A stretch of 64,000 nucleotides of DNA from Auricularia sp. M13 (GCA_037042915.1 CM073195.1:62001-126000), one strand, 5' to 3'; shown: positions 23,694 through 34,784, counted from the first letter of the stretch. Program-made: numbers and translations. The notes: generated from the sequence alone by a model not told the origin.

Positions 23694-23787
23694 CGGGAGG
23701 TGCGAGAAAGGAAAAAGAAGAAAGAGGAAGAGTAATAGTAGTCAGACGGCTATCGTAGTAGAGTAGAAGGAGAATGCGGCGAGAGTG

Positions 23788-26700
23788 CTAAAGATTGTGG
23801 GCGCGCCGGTAGTCTAGCAACCGCGCGGGCGCGTTGCGTAACTCTCGCGCGGTGAGCCATTCGTCGTGAGCCGGCCCGTACCCTTCCCAGCGTACCAGAT
23901 ATTCAAGAAGACCTTTCTTGCGGTTCCTTCGGTGGCTGACGATGCGTTCTACTTGATATTCCTCGGAAGCGCTCTGGTCCCAACGTGGATACGGAAGCTT
24001 GGTACGTTCTCCGAATTGTCCTGGAGAGAGCTCATACTTCCTGAGATGGCTAATGTGAATGACGTTCGACATCGGGAAGGAATCCGGCAAGTCAATCCGG
24101 TAAGTCGAGTCGTTCACCCGTTCTTGGATCGCGAAGGGTCCAAAAGCGCGTTGCACCAGCTTAGCACCTTCGCCTTTCGATTCGACTAACTGCAAGGACT
24201 TCGGGCGTATGAGGACCAACTGCCCAGGTTCAAACACCAACTCGCGCCGCCGCGTGTTGTAAGCTTGAGCTTGCTGGTGCTGTGCTAAAGCGATGGCGTC
24301 GCGCGCCGCGCTCCTGCGCGCCTCGAAGGCTTCTAGGAACGAATCAGCTCCAGCGTGCGCAGTGATGCCTCGAGCCACGGAATCGCCAGCGGCGCGCGGA
24401 ACGAGCAGGTCGGTCGGTGATTTGGGCTTGAACCCGTAAAGCAGTTGGTACGGCATCTCGCCCGTTGAAGCGTGTACGTTGCTGTTGTACGCAAACTCGA
24501 TAGCCGGCAACCAATCAGACCAACTTTTAGGGTCTGCAGTGGCATAGCTCCTCAACATCGTTTCCATGGTCCGGTTCGTCCGCTCGGTCTGACCGTCGTG
24601 TTGCGGGTGGTGCGCGGACGACAACAACATGTGAACGCCCAGTTGTTTGCACAAGGCTTCGAAGAACTTGGAGAGCCAGCGCCCGTCTCGATCTGCTACC
24701 ATCTCGGACGGGACACCAAACCTGCTGACCACGTACTTGATAAAAAGCTCGGCGAAACGCTCGGTGTCCAATCCCGTATCCGTGGCGATAAATTGAGCAT
24801 GTTTAGTCAGCACTTCGACGATGACTAGAATGGCGTTGTACGATCCCGACAACGGTAACCCGGTGACAAGGTCGAGGGAGATGCGTTCGTACGGGTTGCG
24901 AGGAATGGGCTGCGGTTGCAGCTTGCCGAAGCGCGTGAAATTCGGGTCCTTGGACTTCTGGCAGACGTCGCACGTCCTGACGAAAGCCTCGACGTCCACC
25001 TTCATGCGCGGCCAGTAGAAGCGGCCCACGACGTTCAGATAGGTCTTCGCGGGTCCCGCGTGGGCGGACTCCCACTGCGACTCGTGGATATGTTGGATAA
25101 GGTCCTTCTGTTCGGACTTTGGAACACAAAGACGTGGCATTAGGTCCGCATCCCGGAAGAATAGAAGACCTTCGCTGTCTCTGTAGAACCTGTTCCCAGG
25201 GTACCACGAGCGCTCGTCGGAATTGAATCCTTTATCCTTGAATGCGGGGTCCTTCGCGTATCCTTCTACGTAGCGCTTGCGCATGGCTGGGCTCATGGAA
25301 ACTAGTAGCGTGGGTGGCGGATTCTTTGCTTCCCAGTCCAGCCTATCTTCATAGCGTAGCTTGCTCGCGTCGTGGTTCGCTTTTTGTCCCTTCCGGCCCG
25401 GTAAAGTACCCCTTACAGACGTAGTTGGGATCTCCGCCGCACGTTTCGCCGCACTGCGCGTGACCGCATGTGCCTCCGCCGAAACTGCGGGCGCCTCTTC
25501 TATCAGGTCGGTCAAGTGGAACGCGAGGTCCGCGAAAACCATCCGCTGAGCAGGTTCGCCTGCGGCCGCTAGCTCGCGGAGTTCTGCAAGATTATAATCC
25601 GTGTGTATCGCCGGAGTCGTGTCCTTGGCCGGCAAAACGTGTGCGGGCGCTCCACGCACTCGTTGTGAACGCGGGTCGCGCGGTAACCGCGACAACGGGT
25701 CGACATTGCTATGCAGGCGTCCGGCGCGATGTACGATCTCCAAATTGTAAGCGCTGAATACGAGGCCCCACGCGGCGAGGCGTCTATTCGCGTTCTCGAA
25801 CGTGCGAGCCCATTGCAATGACGAGTGATCTGTAATGAGAATGATCCTCTCTCCCTCGATGTATGGCTGGAATTTGATTAACGCGTCCTTCGCAGCGAGA
25901 GCTTCCCGCTCAGTGGCCGAATAGTTCCTTTCAGCGCTCTTGAAGGTGCGGCTCCAGTAGGAGATTACGCGCTCCGTTTCGACGATCGTATTGTCGAAGT
26001 CGTCCGCCCAGGTTAAGTCAGAGCGGACATCATTCGTGCGGGCGGATACTTTGCTGCACAATAAGGGGATCGGTTCCTTCGCTTCGTAGGCGGCACGCAG
26101 ACGATCATACGCCGCCGTCCCAGCGAGATCGGCCACTCGAATCTCCTGGACCTGTTGCAAGCAGGCACCCAAGGCCTCGTCTGAGGCGTCGGTATAGAGC
26201 CGGTACGGTCGGCCTGCGACGGGATGTCCGAGCACCGGTGCAGCTTGCAATGCGTTCTTGACTTCTTTGAAAGCGTGCTCCTGCTCCTCGCCCCACTCCC
26301 ACTTGACGCCCTTCTTCAGCAACCTGAAGAGCGGCGTCACAATGAAAGAGTAGTACGGTATAAACGCCTGGAAATAGACTACCATGCCCAGGAAGATTTG
26401 CAACGTCTGGACTTTCGTAGGCCGCTCAATCTCCATGATGGCGCTGACCTTCTCCTCGTGCGTCGATAACCCTAGTCGTGAAACTTTGTGCCCGAGTAGC
26501 AGGATAGAGGAATACATAAAGTGGCACTTTGTCGGGGCTAGCGTCAATCCCGAGCGCGCGACCGCACCCAAGACTTTGTCGAGGTGTTCAAGGTGCTCTT
26601 CGTACGTCTTGGAGTAGACGACTATGTCGTCTATATAGACCAACGTGAACATCCACAAGAACGGGGACAGAATGTTCTGCATGACCCTCTGAAATATTGC

Positions 26701-29700
26701 TGGACCGTTACGTAGTCCGAATGGCATTCGCTTGAATTGAAACAAGCCCTTGTGCGTGCGAAAGGCCGTCTTCTCGACATCTTCAGGCGCGATATTCATC
26801 TGATTAAACCCGGCGAGCGCGTCGAGTGTAGATAAAACCTGTGAACCCGACAACGCGGACAGAACGTCTGCTTGCCGTGGAATAGGGAATTCGTCACTTA
26901 TCGTAGCCGCGTTCAGCTTGCGATAATCCACGCAGAAACGAGCTTTCCCGTTCCGATAAACGATGACGACTGGCGCGCCCCAGGGACTAATCGACGGTTC
27001 GATCACACCCAATTTGAACCACTTGTCCAATTGCTCCTCGATGACTTTCCTCTTCTCAGGGGACGTGCCGTGCATGGGGAGCGAGATCGGTTCGGTGTCT
27101 GGTTTTGTTCGTATCTTCGCGTTGGCATCCAGCTCGCCCAGGCGCCCATCTAGTCCGAACGCGAGGATGTGCTTACGGAACAGCTCCAAAGCCCGCTTGC
27201 GGTACACGCTAGGGACGTCGGGCGATATGTCCAGCAGTTTCTCCAGCTCGGCTGAGGAATACAACTCTGGGTCAGGCGCCTCCGCCAGCGCAGGAGGTTG
27301 CAACTCGTCGGCCGTGCCGGAGTCCAAAGGCTGCGCACTCGGCAGGTCCAACAATTCCTCCCTGCCAGGTGCGCCCGCACGAGCTCGCGCTCGCTGCTCT
27401 AACACGCTCGCGGACTGTAGGCCCGGCGCTTCCGCCTGAACCGTAGTCGCAGGAGCGCCTCGAGTGCTGGCTTCCTGGGTACCCGTGGAGTCCTCCTGCA
27501 TTTCTTTTGCTAGAGACGAATATGTTTCTGCTTTGGCGCTGAACTCCAACCACTCCTTCTCGGAATGCGGCGCGTCCAAGAACCCTTGCGGGTCCTTCGC
27601 GTACCCTAACAGGGTACCAGCGCGCAACAGGCGTGGGATCTTCGTAGGGTTCGAGACTGGTAGTCTGCTGCAACGAGCTATGGATCCGGGCTCGACTCGT
27701 CCCGCGTCCTGGGTGCGTAAATCCAGCAGCGTATTGGGTACGGTCAAGAACGTCTCATCCGACTGCGGAACAAGGAAGCGTTCCACGAACCACTCACGGT
27801 CCTGCTGCAGGTCACCGGATACCGTTACCAGCTTCGAAGTTTCCGGGGGAATAAGCACGTCCTCCCAAGCGAGCAACGCGCCGTTTGCCGTGGCTTTCTT
27901 GCGCCTGAGTCGGTTAGCCTTATGCCGACGGTGTTGCTTCGCTGCGACAAAAGGCGGCAGCCCTTTCGGAATCACTTTGTAACTCTGAGCGAGCTTAGAA
28001 GCTGTCCGCACTTGCTCCTCCGCGCCATCCGCGGTGGAGAACGCTCTGAAGGAGAGGCCAGATTCCCCCAGCAGTACTTTGGTGCCCAACTCCACGTTGC
28101 GCAGGACGTTCATTTCGTAGCTGAACTGGAAGTCTTCGCCAAGTAGAACCGGTACCGTCATGCCGGGCACTACATATAGTTCCGCGTGTAGCACTATCGT
28201 AGTGTCGTCCTCCGCCTGGATGCGCACTGGCAGCGTGACATAGCCCTTCAATCGCGGGGACTGATCGGTCAACTGCGCGATTTCGATCTTGAGACCGGTC
28301 CGAATCTTTGGAGGATCCTTGAGCTGCTTGAGATACTCCTCGGCGATGAGTGAGATGCTCGCGCCCGAATCCAACCGCAGCGTCACTGTATTCTCTTTAT
28401 CAGATACGAGCTTGCCGGGCACCGACAGCACTCCCATGCCCACGGAAGAGTGTCCGTCAGGCAGACGACGGCGGGGAACCACTTCCACCTCGCGCCGCGA
28501 AGGTAGCTGCGTGGACTCCGCGTTGAGGGCCGCGGTGAACATCGCTGTCTGTGCTCGATAACAACGCTCCACATAGCCGTCGCCATCCAGCTCCAGCAGC
28601 TCGTCTTTGGCTTTGGGAGTCGACTTATACCAAACATCAAACTCGTCGTCCACGACTAACACGTCGCGGCGCTGATCCACCGCGAAAACTCTTGCAGGCA
28701 GGGTCCTCGCTGAAGGCGAGGGTTGGTACCCATGCGTGTAGTCGGGTAGCAACGGCTTAAACGAAGGCAAAGCGGTCGGAGACGACGGCGGTGAGTGCAA
28801 AATCACGCTGCGTTCTGGCGGCGCGCGCGAGTGACTCTGCGGGGATGGTTCGCGGTAGACAATGCGACGAGGTTGTTGGTCGAGGAGGACCGGCGCGCTC
28901 GAATCCTTTAGCCTTTCTGTGCTCCTCTGCCAAGACACCCACGGATCCAATTCCTCGAACACCGTCGGTGCGCGCTCCGCACGGACGTGCTCAGGCTCCA
29001 GAGACGACGGAGCGATCCATCCATCGCCTGGAGCAAGATCGGGGTCGCACTCGAGAAGGTCACGCAGTGAAGCATAAGTGGAACGCGATGGCATTGCTGA
29101 CCCTTCAGCTATCGAGTACAAAAGGTCTTCATCCGGAGCGAGATCGTGCGCGACTAGCATTGCAGTACCCTTCTTGCCGCCCGCCGGGTTGTGGATACAC
29201 TCCTTATGCCAATGCCGCCCGCCACAGAAGCGGCAATCGAATGGTGGAGGAGGTTTACTCACTAACTCATATTTCGGGAACTTGTATCCTCCTGGCGGCG
29301 GACCTTTCTTCTTCGAAGCGAGGTACGCGTAGATCTGGTACGCCCGCTCTGTATCGGGCAACGGCTCCGAAGACGACTTGAACACGTCGTAGTGTTGCGC
29401 GTCATGTTCCTCCTCCTCCAGCGCGACTAATTGACTCGGAACAGCGTATTGCTCCGATAAGTCGATGAGGGCGCGTTCGTCGTCTGCGGCGGCAAGGTGT
29501 GCCCGAGCCGGAGGGGGTCGCTGATAATGTTGCGCGTCGCGTCCAGGATCCGCAGCCGGCGTCCGCCTCACAAATTGACGACCGGCGGGGCGCGCGTACT
29601 TCTCCAGATGCATTTGAATACGGCGATCCAGCTCCATCTCGGAGACGGCGGCTTGAACGAGCTGCGGTTCTTGCTCAGCAGCGCGCTGCAGCAGCTCCGC

Positions 29701-32175
29701 CACGGTATCGATGCGACGGTCGCCAAGCGTGGCGATCCACGGAATGGGGGCCTTGCTTAGGATGTACGCAACCTGCTCCTCCTCCGAGAACGTATAAAGC
29801 GCGTTGACTATAATCGCGCGTCGGCGGAAGAATGATTGTGGAGATTCCTTACTGTACCCCGGCTGTCGGAAGCTCATGGAGTTACAGTAAGCGGTAAGGT
29901 CGCGCACCCAAGTGCGCGTGAGCAGTCCTTGCCGGATTCCGTTGATCAAGGAGTAGACGTCCTGCCGCAAGACTTGTCGATCCTCCAGCGAGATGGCTTC
30001 CCACCATTCAGCGGCGTCGTGCTTGAACCTCAACGGAGCGAACGTTCCCAATTGCTGCGGGATAGAGCCCCCCAGCTCAGCCCATCTGCGCAATTCTGCG
30101 AAATAGGTCAGAGCCGTGCTCGCTTGCCCGTCCCACGCTGGCAGGGCGTCTATGCGGAATTTCGTGTCAATGCGCGGCCCGTCCGCCGGATGGGCATTTG
30201 CAGCGGGAGGTCCTCCTCCGCCTCCGCCGCCCCCGCCGCCGCCAGCGGGAGGTCCGGGAGGCGGTCTTCCTTGTCCAGCACCTCCACCTGTCGGAGGATT
30301 TCCACCTGGACCCGGGGGACCGCTACCGCCCGTGCCTGCGGGAAAGAATCCGCGTGGGGCGCCGCCCTGAGGAGGTCCGTGCCTGCCGCCGTTGGGGGAA
30401 CCGTCGCCATTGCCCCCCGGGGGGCCGCTGCTAGCTCCTTGCGTCGTAACGAAACGGCCTCTCGCGAAGAAGGCGCCCCTGCCGTTCGAACCGTGCTCAT
30501 CGGCCATCTGGCGCGCACGCTCTCCAATTGGGTCGTCGGCGTCGTCTTCGATACCGAGCAGCGCCAGAGACCGTTCCAATCCGGCGCACGACGAGCGCGG
30601 CGAAGCCGTAGCTCGTTGTAGCGCCAACTGTCTGGATACTTCCTCTCGAGAAGCTTCGGTGGATCGGACATGAGGCGGGGAGTCGCGCCAAGGGTCGTGG
30701 GGCACGAGAGCAGGACGCGCGGCCGCGTCTTCTACTGCTGCTCGCATGGTCATCTGCGCCGCGGCTTCCTCCGCGTCGGACTGCCTGGGCTTGCGCCGCA
30801 CATGCGGCGTTCCTATGCCGGCCAAGAGGTCGCCCTTGGCAGGAGCGCTCGTCTCTGTCGTGAAGTAGTTAACGGTGGGTCGTTGCGGTATCGCGAAGCC
30901 GTCCTCGTCGACTGTATTCTGCGCCCACCGTACAGGTCTGGTTGGCGTCGGCGCAGTAAGCGGCTCGGCAAGCGTGACTCGGCGAGGATTGACGACATTG
31001 CGAGAAGTCGTGCGGGTGTAGAAGTTATCCTCCGAAGCTGGGGTTCCAGTCTGGAGCTTCCTCCAGATTTCCTGATCCTTCGGGGTCCATTGCCTAGCGT
31101 GGGTAGTCGACGGCGACGCTTGAAACTGAGGGTCGCTGCCCTCCTCAGACGTCTTTTTGCGCGCGGGCGTTCCAAAGCTGGCGTAGTGATCCAATCCGCG
31201 GCTGAACGTCCGTGGTCGCGGTGGCACCGAGGAAGGCTCGCGCATCCGCAAATGTACCTCCACGATGCCGGCGATGTGGTCAATCCAACCTTGCGCTGTG
31301 TTGAACGCTCGAGTCAGTTGCCCTACCGTCGAGTACGGCTTGGACAAGCTCGCGATGGTATTAGCGTACCAATCCTCTGAGGGCCACGGAGCAATCCCCG
31401 CCCAAGGTAACTCGCTGAAGCAGGATTGGAGCACTTCAGTCAGGCTGTTGGCCACGTTCTCGAATAACGCGTATGCGCCCTCCTTCAGCGCGGGGCCTCG
31501 CAGGACGTCCGGGTCGGTGTACTCGATTAGACGCGACGAGAACGCCATGTCGCGTAGCATGGTAACGCGGTCTTGTAGAGTAACCAGCAGCGGTTCGGCG
31601 CCGCCCTCGGCTGACGAGCCGTCGTCCCTTTCAAAGACAATAATGCCGTCCTCGTTCAGGTCGATGAGCTCGCGCTTCCGACTGTACGACGCGAGCAGAG
31701 CTTCGTACGCCGCGCGAACGTCCGCGTTGGATTGTAGCATAGTCGAAATATCCGCCACCGTGAAAGAAGTAGCGCTGTGTTCGGGGGACAGCTCCTTCCC
31801 ATGCGCGTGAGCACGTTGCCTTTCCATCTTGGCCGACAGCGCGACCACTGTCGGGGAATGGCGGTTCGGCGACCCATCGACCTCGCCGAACACGAACGTG
31901 CTTTGCGGCGCCCGGCCCATGCCTTGTGAAACGGCAGAACCTTGCGTGACGGTTCTTGAGCTGGAGCCACCGCCTGAGGCGTGGATCGTCGATTGGTCTG
32001 GCACGATGGATTGCGCGCTCTGAAACGGCGACGGAGGAGCAGTGGACTGGCGCGAACCGCCGATCCTCGTGCTGCTCGCTGACGAATCTGGGTCGGGTGG
32101 TCGCCCCCCGGGCTCGGCGTCCGGTGGTAGGCCTCCTTGGCCTGAACCAACGACGCGCTGTAGGAAATTCGACAT
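23788..32175 (-). CDS. Gag-pol polyprotein of the chromovirus
   Basis: A single frame of about 2,795 aa from the ATG at 32175; an in-frame GTG lies 23 codons upstream. Approximate positions, counting from that GTG: gag to residue 1000 with a Gly-rich run near 670; a zinc knuckle CRFCGGRHWHKEC near 1002, which is CX2CX3HX4C rather than the common CX2CX4HX4C; protease DSGAS near 1291; RT with YIDD near 1870; RNase H TDAS near 2018; integrase HHCC near 2385-2430; the DDE triad near 2458 (LDLVTG), 2515 (ADRDGRW) and 2553 (QTERTNR); and a chromodomain at the C-terminus (YLVRWEGYGPAHDEWL, about 2760-2815). Gag and pol share one frame, as in several fungal chromoviruses. All catalytic residues looked for are present. 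Confidence 0.95.
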   Translation of the reverse strand: MSNFLQRVVGSGQGGLPPDAEPGGRPPDPDSSASSTRIGGSRQSTAPPSPFQSAQSIVPDQSTIHASGGGSSSRTVTQGSAVSQGMGRAPQSTFVFGEVDGSPNRHSPTVVALSAKMERQRAHAHGKELSPEHSATSFTVADISTMLQSNADVRAAYEALLASYSRKRELIDLNEDGIIVFERDDGSSAEGGAEPLLVTLQDRVTMLRDMAFSSRLIEYTDPDVLRGPALKEGAYALFENVANSLTEVLQSCFSELPWAGIAPWPSEDWYANTIASLSKPYSTVGQLTRAFNTAQGWIDHIAGIVEVHLRMREPSSVPPRPRTFSRGLDHYASFGTPARKKTSEEGSDPQFQASPSTTHARQWTPKDQEIWRKLQTGTPASEDNFYTRTTSRNVVNPRRVTLAEPLTAPTPTRPVRWAQNTVDEDGFAIPQRPTVNYFTTETSAPAKGDLLAGIGTPHVRRKPRQSDAEEAAAQMTMRAAVEDAAARPALVPHDPWRDSPPHVRSTEASREEVSRQLALQRATASPRSSCAGLERSLALLGIEDDADDPIGERARQMADEHGSNGRGAFFARGRFVTTQGASSGPPGGNGDGSPNGGRHGPPQGGAPRGFFPAGTGGSGPPGPGGNPPTGGGAGQGRPPPGPPAGGGGGGGGGGGPPAANAHPADGPRIDTKFRIDALPAWDGQASTALTYFAELRRWAELGGSIPQQLGTFAPLRFKHDAAEWWEAISLEDRQVLRQDVYSLINGIRQGLLTRTWVRDLTAYCNSMSFRQPGYSKESPQSFFRRRAIIVNALYTFSEEEQVAYILSKAPIPWIATLGDRRIDTVAELLQRAAEQEPQLVQAAVSEMELDRRIQMHLEKYARPAGRQFVRRTPAADPGRDAQHYQRPPPARAHLAAADDERALIDLSEQYAVPSQLVALEEEEHDAQHYDVFKSSSEPLPDTERAYQIYAYLASKKKGPPPGGYKFPKYELVSKPPPPFDCRFCGGRHWHKECIHNPAGGKKGTAMLVAHDLAPDEDLLYSIAEGSAMPSRSTYASLRDLLECDPDLAPGDGWIAPSSLEPEHVRAERAPTVFEELDPWVSWQRSTERLKDSSAPVLLDQQPRRIVYREPSPQSHSRAPPERSVILHSPPSSPTALPSFKPLLPDYTHGYQPSPSARTLPARVFAVDQRRDVLVVDDEFDVWYKSTPKAKDELLELDGDGYVERCYRAQTAMFTAALNAESTQLPSRREVEVVPRRRLPDGHSSVGMGVLSVPGKLVSDKENTVTLRLDSGASISLIAEEYLKQLKDPPKIRTGLKIEIAQLTDQSPRLKGYVTLPVRIQAEDDTTIVLHAELYVVPGMTVPVLLGEDFQFSYEMNVLRNVELGTKVLLGESGLSFRAFSTADGAEEQVRTASKLAQSYKVIPKGLPPFVAAKQHRRHKANRLRRKKATANGALLAWEDVLIPPETSKLVTVSGDLQQDREWFVERFLVPQSDETFLTVPNTLLDLRTQDAGRVEPGSIARCSRLPVSNPTKIPRLLRAGTLLGYAKDPQGFLDAPHSEKEWLEFSAKAETYSSLAKEMQEDSTGTQEASTRGAPATTVQAEAPGLQSASVLEQRARARAGAPGREELLDLPSAQPLDSGTADELQPPALAEAPDPELYSSAELEKLLDISPDVPSVYRKRALELFRKHILAFGLDGRLGELDANAKIRTKPDTEPISLPMHGTSPEKRKVIEEQLDKWFKLGVIEPSISPWGAPVVIVYRNGKARFCVDYRKLNAATISDEFPIPRQADVLSALSGSQVLSTLDALAGFNQMNIAPEDVEKTAFRTHKGLFQFKRMPFGLRNGPAIFQRVMQNILSPFLWMFTLVYIDDIVVYSKTYEEHLEHLDKVLGAVARSGLTLAPTKCHFMYSSILLLGHKVSRLGLSTHEEKVSAIMEIERPTKVQTLQIFLGMVVYFQAFIPYYSFIVTPLFRLLKKGVKWEWGEEQEHAFKEVKNALQAAPVLGHPVAGRPYRLYTDASDEALGACLQQVQEIRVADLAGTAAYDRLRAAYEAKEPIPLLCSKVSARTNDVRSDLTWADDFDNTIVETERVISYWSRTFKSAERNYSATEREALAAKDALIKFQPYIEGERIILITDHSSLQWARTFENANRRLAAWGLVFSAYNLEIVHRAGRLHSNVDPLSRLPRDPRSQRVRGAPAHVLPAKDTTPAIHTDYNLAELRELAAAGEPAQRMVFADLAFHLTDLIEEAPAVSAEAHAVTRSAAKRAAEIPTTSVRGTLPGRKGQKANHDASKLRYEDRLDWEAKNPPPTLLVSMSPAMRKRYVEGYAKDPAFKDKGFNSDERSWYPGNRFYRDSEGLLFFRDADLMPRLCVPKSEQKDLIQHIHESQWESAHAGPAKTYLNVVGRFYWPRMKVDVEAFVRTCDVCQKSKDPNFTRFGKLQPQPIPRNPYERISLDLVTGLPLSGSYNAILVIVEVLTKHAQFIATDTGLDTERFAELFIKYVVSRFGVPSEMVADRDGRWLSKFFEALCKQLGVHMLLSSAHHPQHDGQTERTNRTMETMLRSYATADPKSWSDWLPAIEFAYNSNVHASTGEMPYQLLYGFKPKSPTDLLVPRAAGDSVARGITAHAGADSFLEAFEARRSAARDAIALAQHQQAQAYNTRRRELVFEPGQLVLIRPKSLQLVESKGEGAKLVQRAFGPFAIQERVNDSTYRIDLPDSFPMSNVIHISHLRKYELSPGQFGERTKLPYPRWDQSASEEYQVERIVSHRRNRKKGLLEYLVRWEGYGPAHDEWLTARELRNAPARLLDYRRAHNL

Positions 32176-32270
32176 GCGCGTAGGATGCGGCGGTCCGTCG
32201 GGATCCGCCGTGAAAATTTCCCTTGCAGGAAACGCGGAATTCACAGACTACTCCTCACAGTGTCCACCTC

Positions 32271-32589
32271 TGTAACGAGCGCGGGCAACGCTCGTTGAGG
32301 TACGCGTGGGAGTAGTCTAACTAAGTTCCGCGAGGACCGTCAGAGGTGTATGCAAACGGCGAGCGGCGCCGAGACGGTAACGTAGACGCGACTACGCTTC
32401 TAAGCGTGGTAGCGTATGAGTGGAAGCCGGCGAGGGGTTGGGAGCCGCGCAGTTCGCGGTTCCCGATTCAGGCTACTCTGCCTGAGTGAGAGCGAATGAG
32501 CAGTAACGAAGAGAGTAAGATTGCGATTCAAACAAACATCAACAACGAGCGTGAGTAATCCTCGGAGCTACCCTAAAGTACCCCTTACA
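32271..32589 (-). repeat. 5' LTR of the chromovirus
   Basis: Identical 319-bp copy followed by the CAACT duplication at 32590-32594. Confidence 0.95.
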
Positions 32590-32594
32590 CAACT

Positions 32595-32644
32595 TCAAGT
32601 TGTTCGCTGCGACACATCCTCGACTCAGCTCAAAAACTGAATGA
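32595..32644 (+). pseudogene. Right part of the frame split by the gypsy insertion
   Basis: Continues the frame of 20712-20991 after removal of the element and one CAACT copy, and ends in TGA at 32642-32644. Confidence 0.35.
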
Positions 32645-33079
32645 CTTTCACAATGAGCAAGATAGCGACTAAGGTGCACGGTATATCAGGTGTTCTCATG
32701 CAATAATGATCAGTTTTCTCCTTCAGTACAGTATCAGATGGGATTCCATCGTCCAAGGAGTCGGTGACTGCCGCGAATCCAGCGGCGCTACGATGGTAAA
32801 ACCGTTCCAGATTCCCGTCGGTAAAATCACCGAAAGTTCGTAAACTTTCCTCTAGGTTTCCTGTAATCGGGTTCACGGGCCAGACATGTGCCTCCGCCCG
32901 TACCCTCAAGCTGACCTGCCAGCAACGCCTTTTCTCCAGAATCGCAGCAGGCTGGAAGTGAAAGAGAATGCCACATAATCATATTACGGTAAGGCAACCC
33001 GCGCGTCTGGCACATCGTACAGTAGGGAAAGCGGGTATATACACCTCGACAAACTACGTAGTGGAAAGGATAGTGTAGA

Positions 33080-34010
33080 CTTAGCTGCACACAGACTCCG
33101 ACAAAGGGGGCCACATGTGGTGAAGTCGTGATTTGTGGTTGTCTGTGAATCTGCACGTGAGAAAAAAATCAGCGGCAGGAAAGTAAAGGCATTCCCAAGT
33201 CGCGTGTCGTGGTGGAGGTGGTGGTGGCAAGACATTGGCGGTGCATCGTAATATTGTCGAGGGGAATGGCGCAGAAACGGCCGGAAGTCGCGATTCGTGG
33301 TTGTCAGAGTCTCCCGATCCAGCATGAGCATGGCGCGAGACCGTTGGGCCATTACTGACACGCGGTCCGCAACATCGTTGTGGTGGTGCTGGGATCTCGT
33401 CCACGCCGCCGTGCATACGAGGGAGAGTCGCGTAAAAATAAATCTGCGATCGATTTTTATCTCAGCGAGTGGGAGAGATCATGAGGATTGGGTGTGAATT
33501 CCGGAATCGGGCGGCGAGATCTCAGCAGCGCCGAGTGACAAGACGTCATGCCAGCCTGAGTGTGTCGGATCGCGGCGCGAGTGCGAGAGCCTGATAGGTC
33601 AGGTCTCGATCCGTGGTGCGCGATCCGGGAGAATGGGAAAGCCTTGTCCACTTTGCAAGCGATTCGTGGTTGTCTGTGAATCGACACGTGAGAAGAAAGA
33701 TCCAGCTGGAGGACAGTAAGGCAGTTCTCAAGTCGCCATTTGTGAAGGTGGCAAGAAAACGCCGGTGTACCTTGTTATTATCGATGAGGGCGCAGAAACG
33801 GACGGCACTGTCAGGGAGTCGCGATCTGTGGTTGTCATAGTCTACCGATCCAGCATGAGCATGACGTGAGATCCGTAGGCCATTGAATTGCTATTCTTAA
33901 TGAAGCTGTGACCCAATGATCACATACGTCCAGCGCCGCGGAGGCGGTTCATACGAGGGAGACCCGTAAAAATGAATCTGCGATCAGTTATTGTTTAAGA
34001 ACCAGCGCCA
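33080..34010. repeat. Diverged inverted copies of the 5.3/9.7-kb repeat
   Basis: Stretches such as GATTCGTGGTTGTCTGTGAATC and the CCGATCCAGCATGAGCATG block are reverse complements of sequence at about 6480-6740 and 10840-11100, but much more diverged and partly tandem. No gene is seen from about 32650 to 34250. Confidence 0.65.
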
Positions 34011-34198
34011 TCTCAGCCGTGGGAGAGCTCACTGGCAGGAGGGTTGGGTTGTATGCGCATGAATCGGGAGACGCGATAGCAGCCGCTATGGGATTGGGCT
34101 GATTGTAGCAGAACGCAAGATCATGAACCACCACCAACCACCACATACCACTTGACATTCGATCTCCGCCGCGCGGCCACCACCACCGCAGACCAGGC

Positions 34199-34207
34199 TT
34201 TTATAAA
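34199..34207 (+). promoter_or_regulatory. TATA box
   Basis: TTTATAAAA lies about 50 bp before the ATG of the three-exon gene at 34258. Confidence 0.5.
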
Positions 34208-34257
34208 AGCAAACCCTCAATTCTGAGGCCCCATACCTCCTATCTCAGCGTTCAATC

Positions 34258-34784
34258 ATGAGTCCGACGACAATCACCATCGATCTTTCTATTTCCTGGT
34301 CCAGTACGGGTTCCTTACCCGGGCGCGTCGTCACGATTGCGACCTCTGTTTCCGCGGAAGGTTTTACTCCTCAGAGTGAAAGGTCAGTTGATACGTTTAC
34401 TTTGTATCTGAAACTGAAGAAATAAGCAGAGAATGGACTACGGCTGTCCTCTGCGAGAATGCTGGCAATCAGCAACCGACTCCAAATGCGACAGTCGAGT
34501 AAGTTGTTCCGATTGTACCAGCATCTGTGTTCATCTCCCGCGTCAGAGAACCCCCGGCCGCTGCGCATACTCAATGCGGGAATGTAGCCAACGAAATCGA
34601 GGCTTTCCCCGACGGCAAAGAACACGACGATGAGGACCAAGATGCGCAGCTAACTGAGTGTGAATGTGAAATGGAAGATGAATGGGAAACTGAGAGCGCA
34701 CGCGAAAAGCGGTATGAATGGATAAAAGGGGATGGGGAGGAGGACGAATTGGCCGGGGATGACACAGACATTGTAGATTTATGA
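34258..34784 (+). CDS. Small acidic protein, three exons
   Basis: Exons are 34258-34382, 34430-34498 and 34547-34784, with introns of 47 and 48 nt that have GT..CAG ends. Both joins keep phase (AG|A and GA|A). The result is a complete 143-aa protein. The first exon is rich in S, T and I; the last is strongly acidic and charged (EHDDEDQDAQLTE, KGDGEEDELAGDDTD). A TATA box and two phase-preserving introns make the model convincing. No domain was recognised. Confidence 0.65.

Larger units (their letters stand above)
20992..32589 (-). mobile_element. Complete young Ty3/gypsy chromovirus with an extra 3' ORF
   Basis: Two 319-bp LTRs (20992-21310 and 32271-32589) are identical base for base in my comparison. 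They begin and end with TGTAA/TTACA and are flanked by CAACT (20987-20991, 32590-32594). The element is 11,598 bp and reads right to left. Its contents in order are the LTR, a 95-nt leader, a gag-protease-RT-RNase H-integrase-chromodomain polyprotein, a second ORF, a polypurine tract and the LTR. Identical LTRs and intact frames show a recent, probably still competent, insertion. The 5' leader has a TGGACACTG stretch four bases after the LTR, but I could not assign a tRNA primer. Confidence 0.95.
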
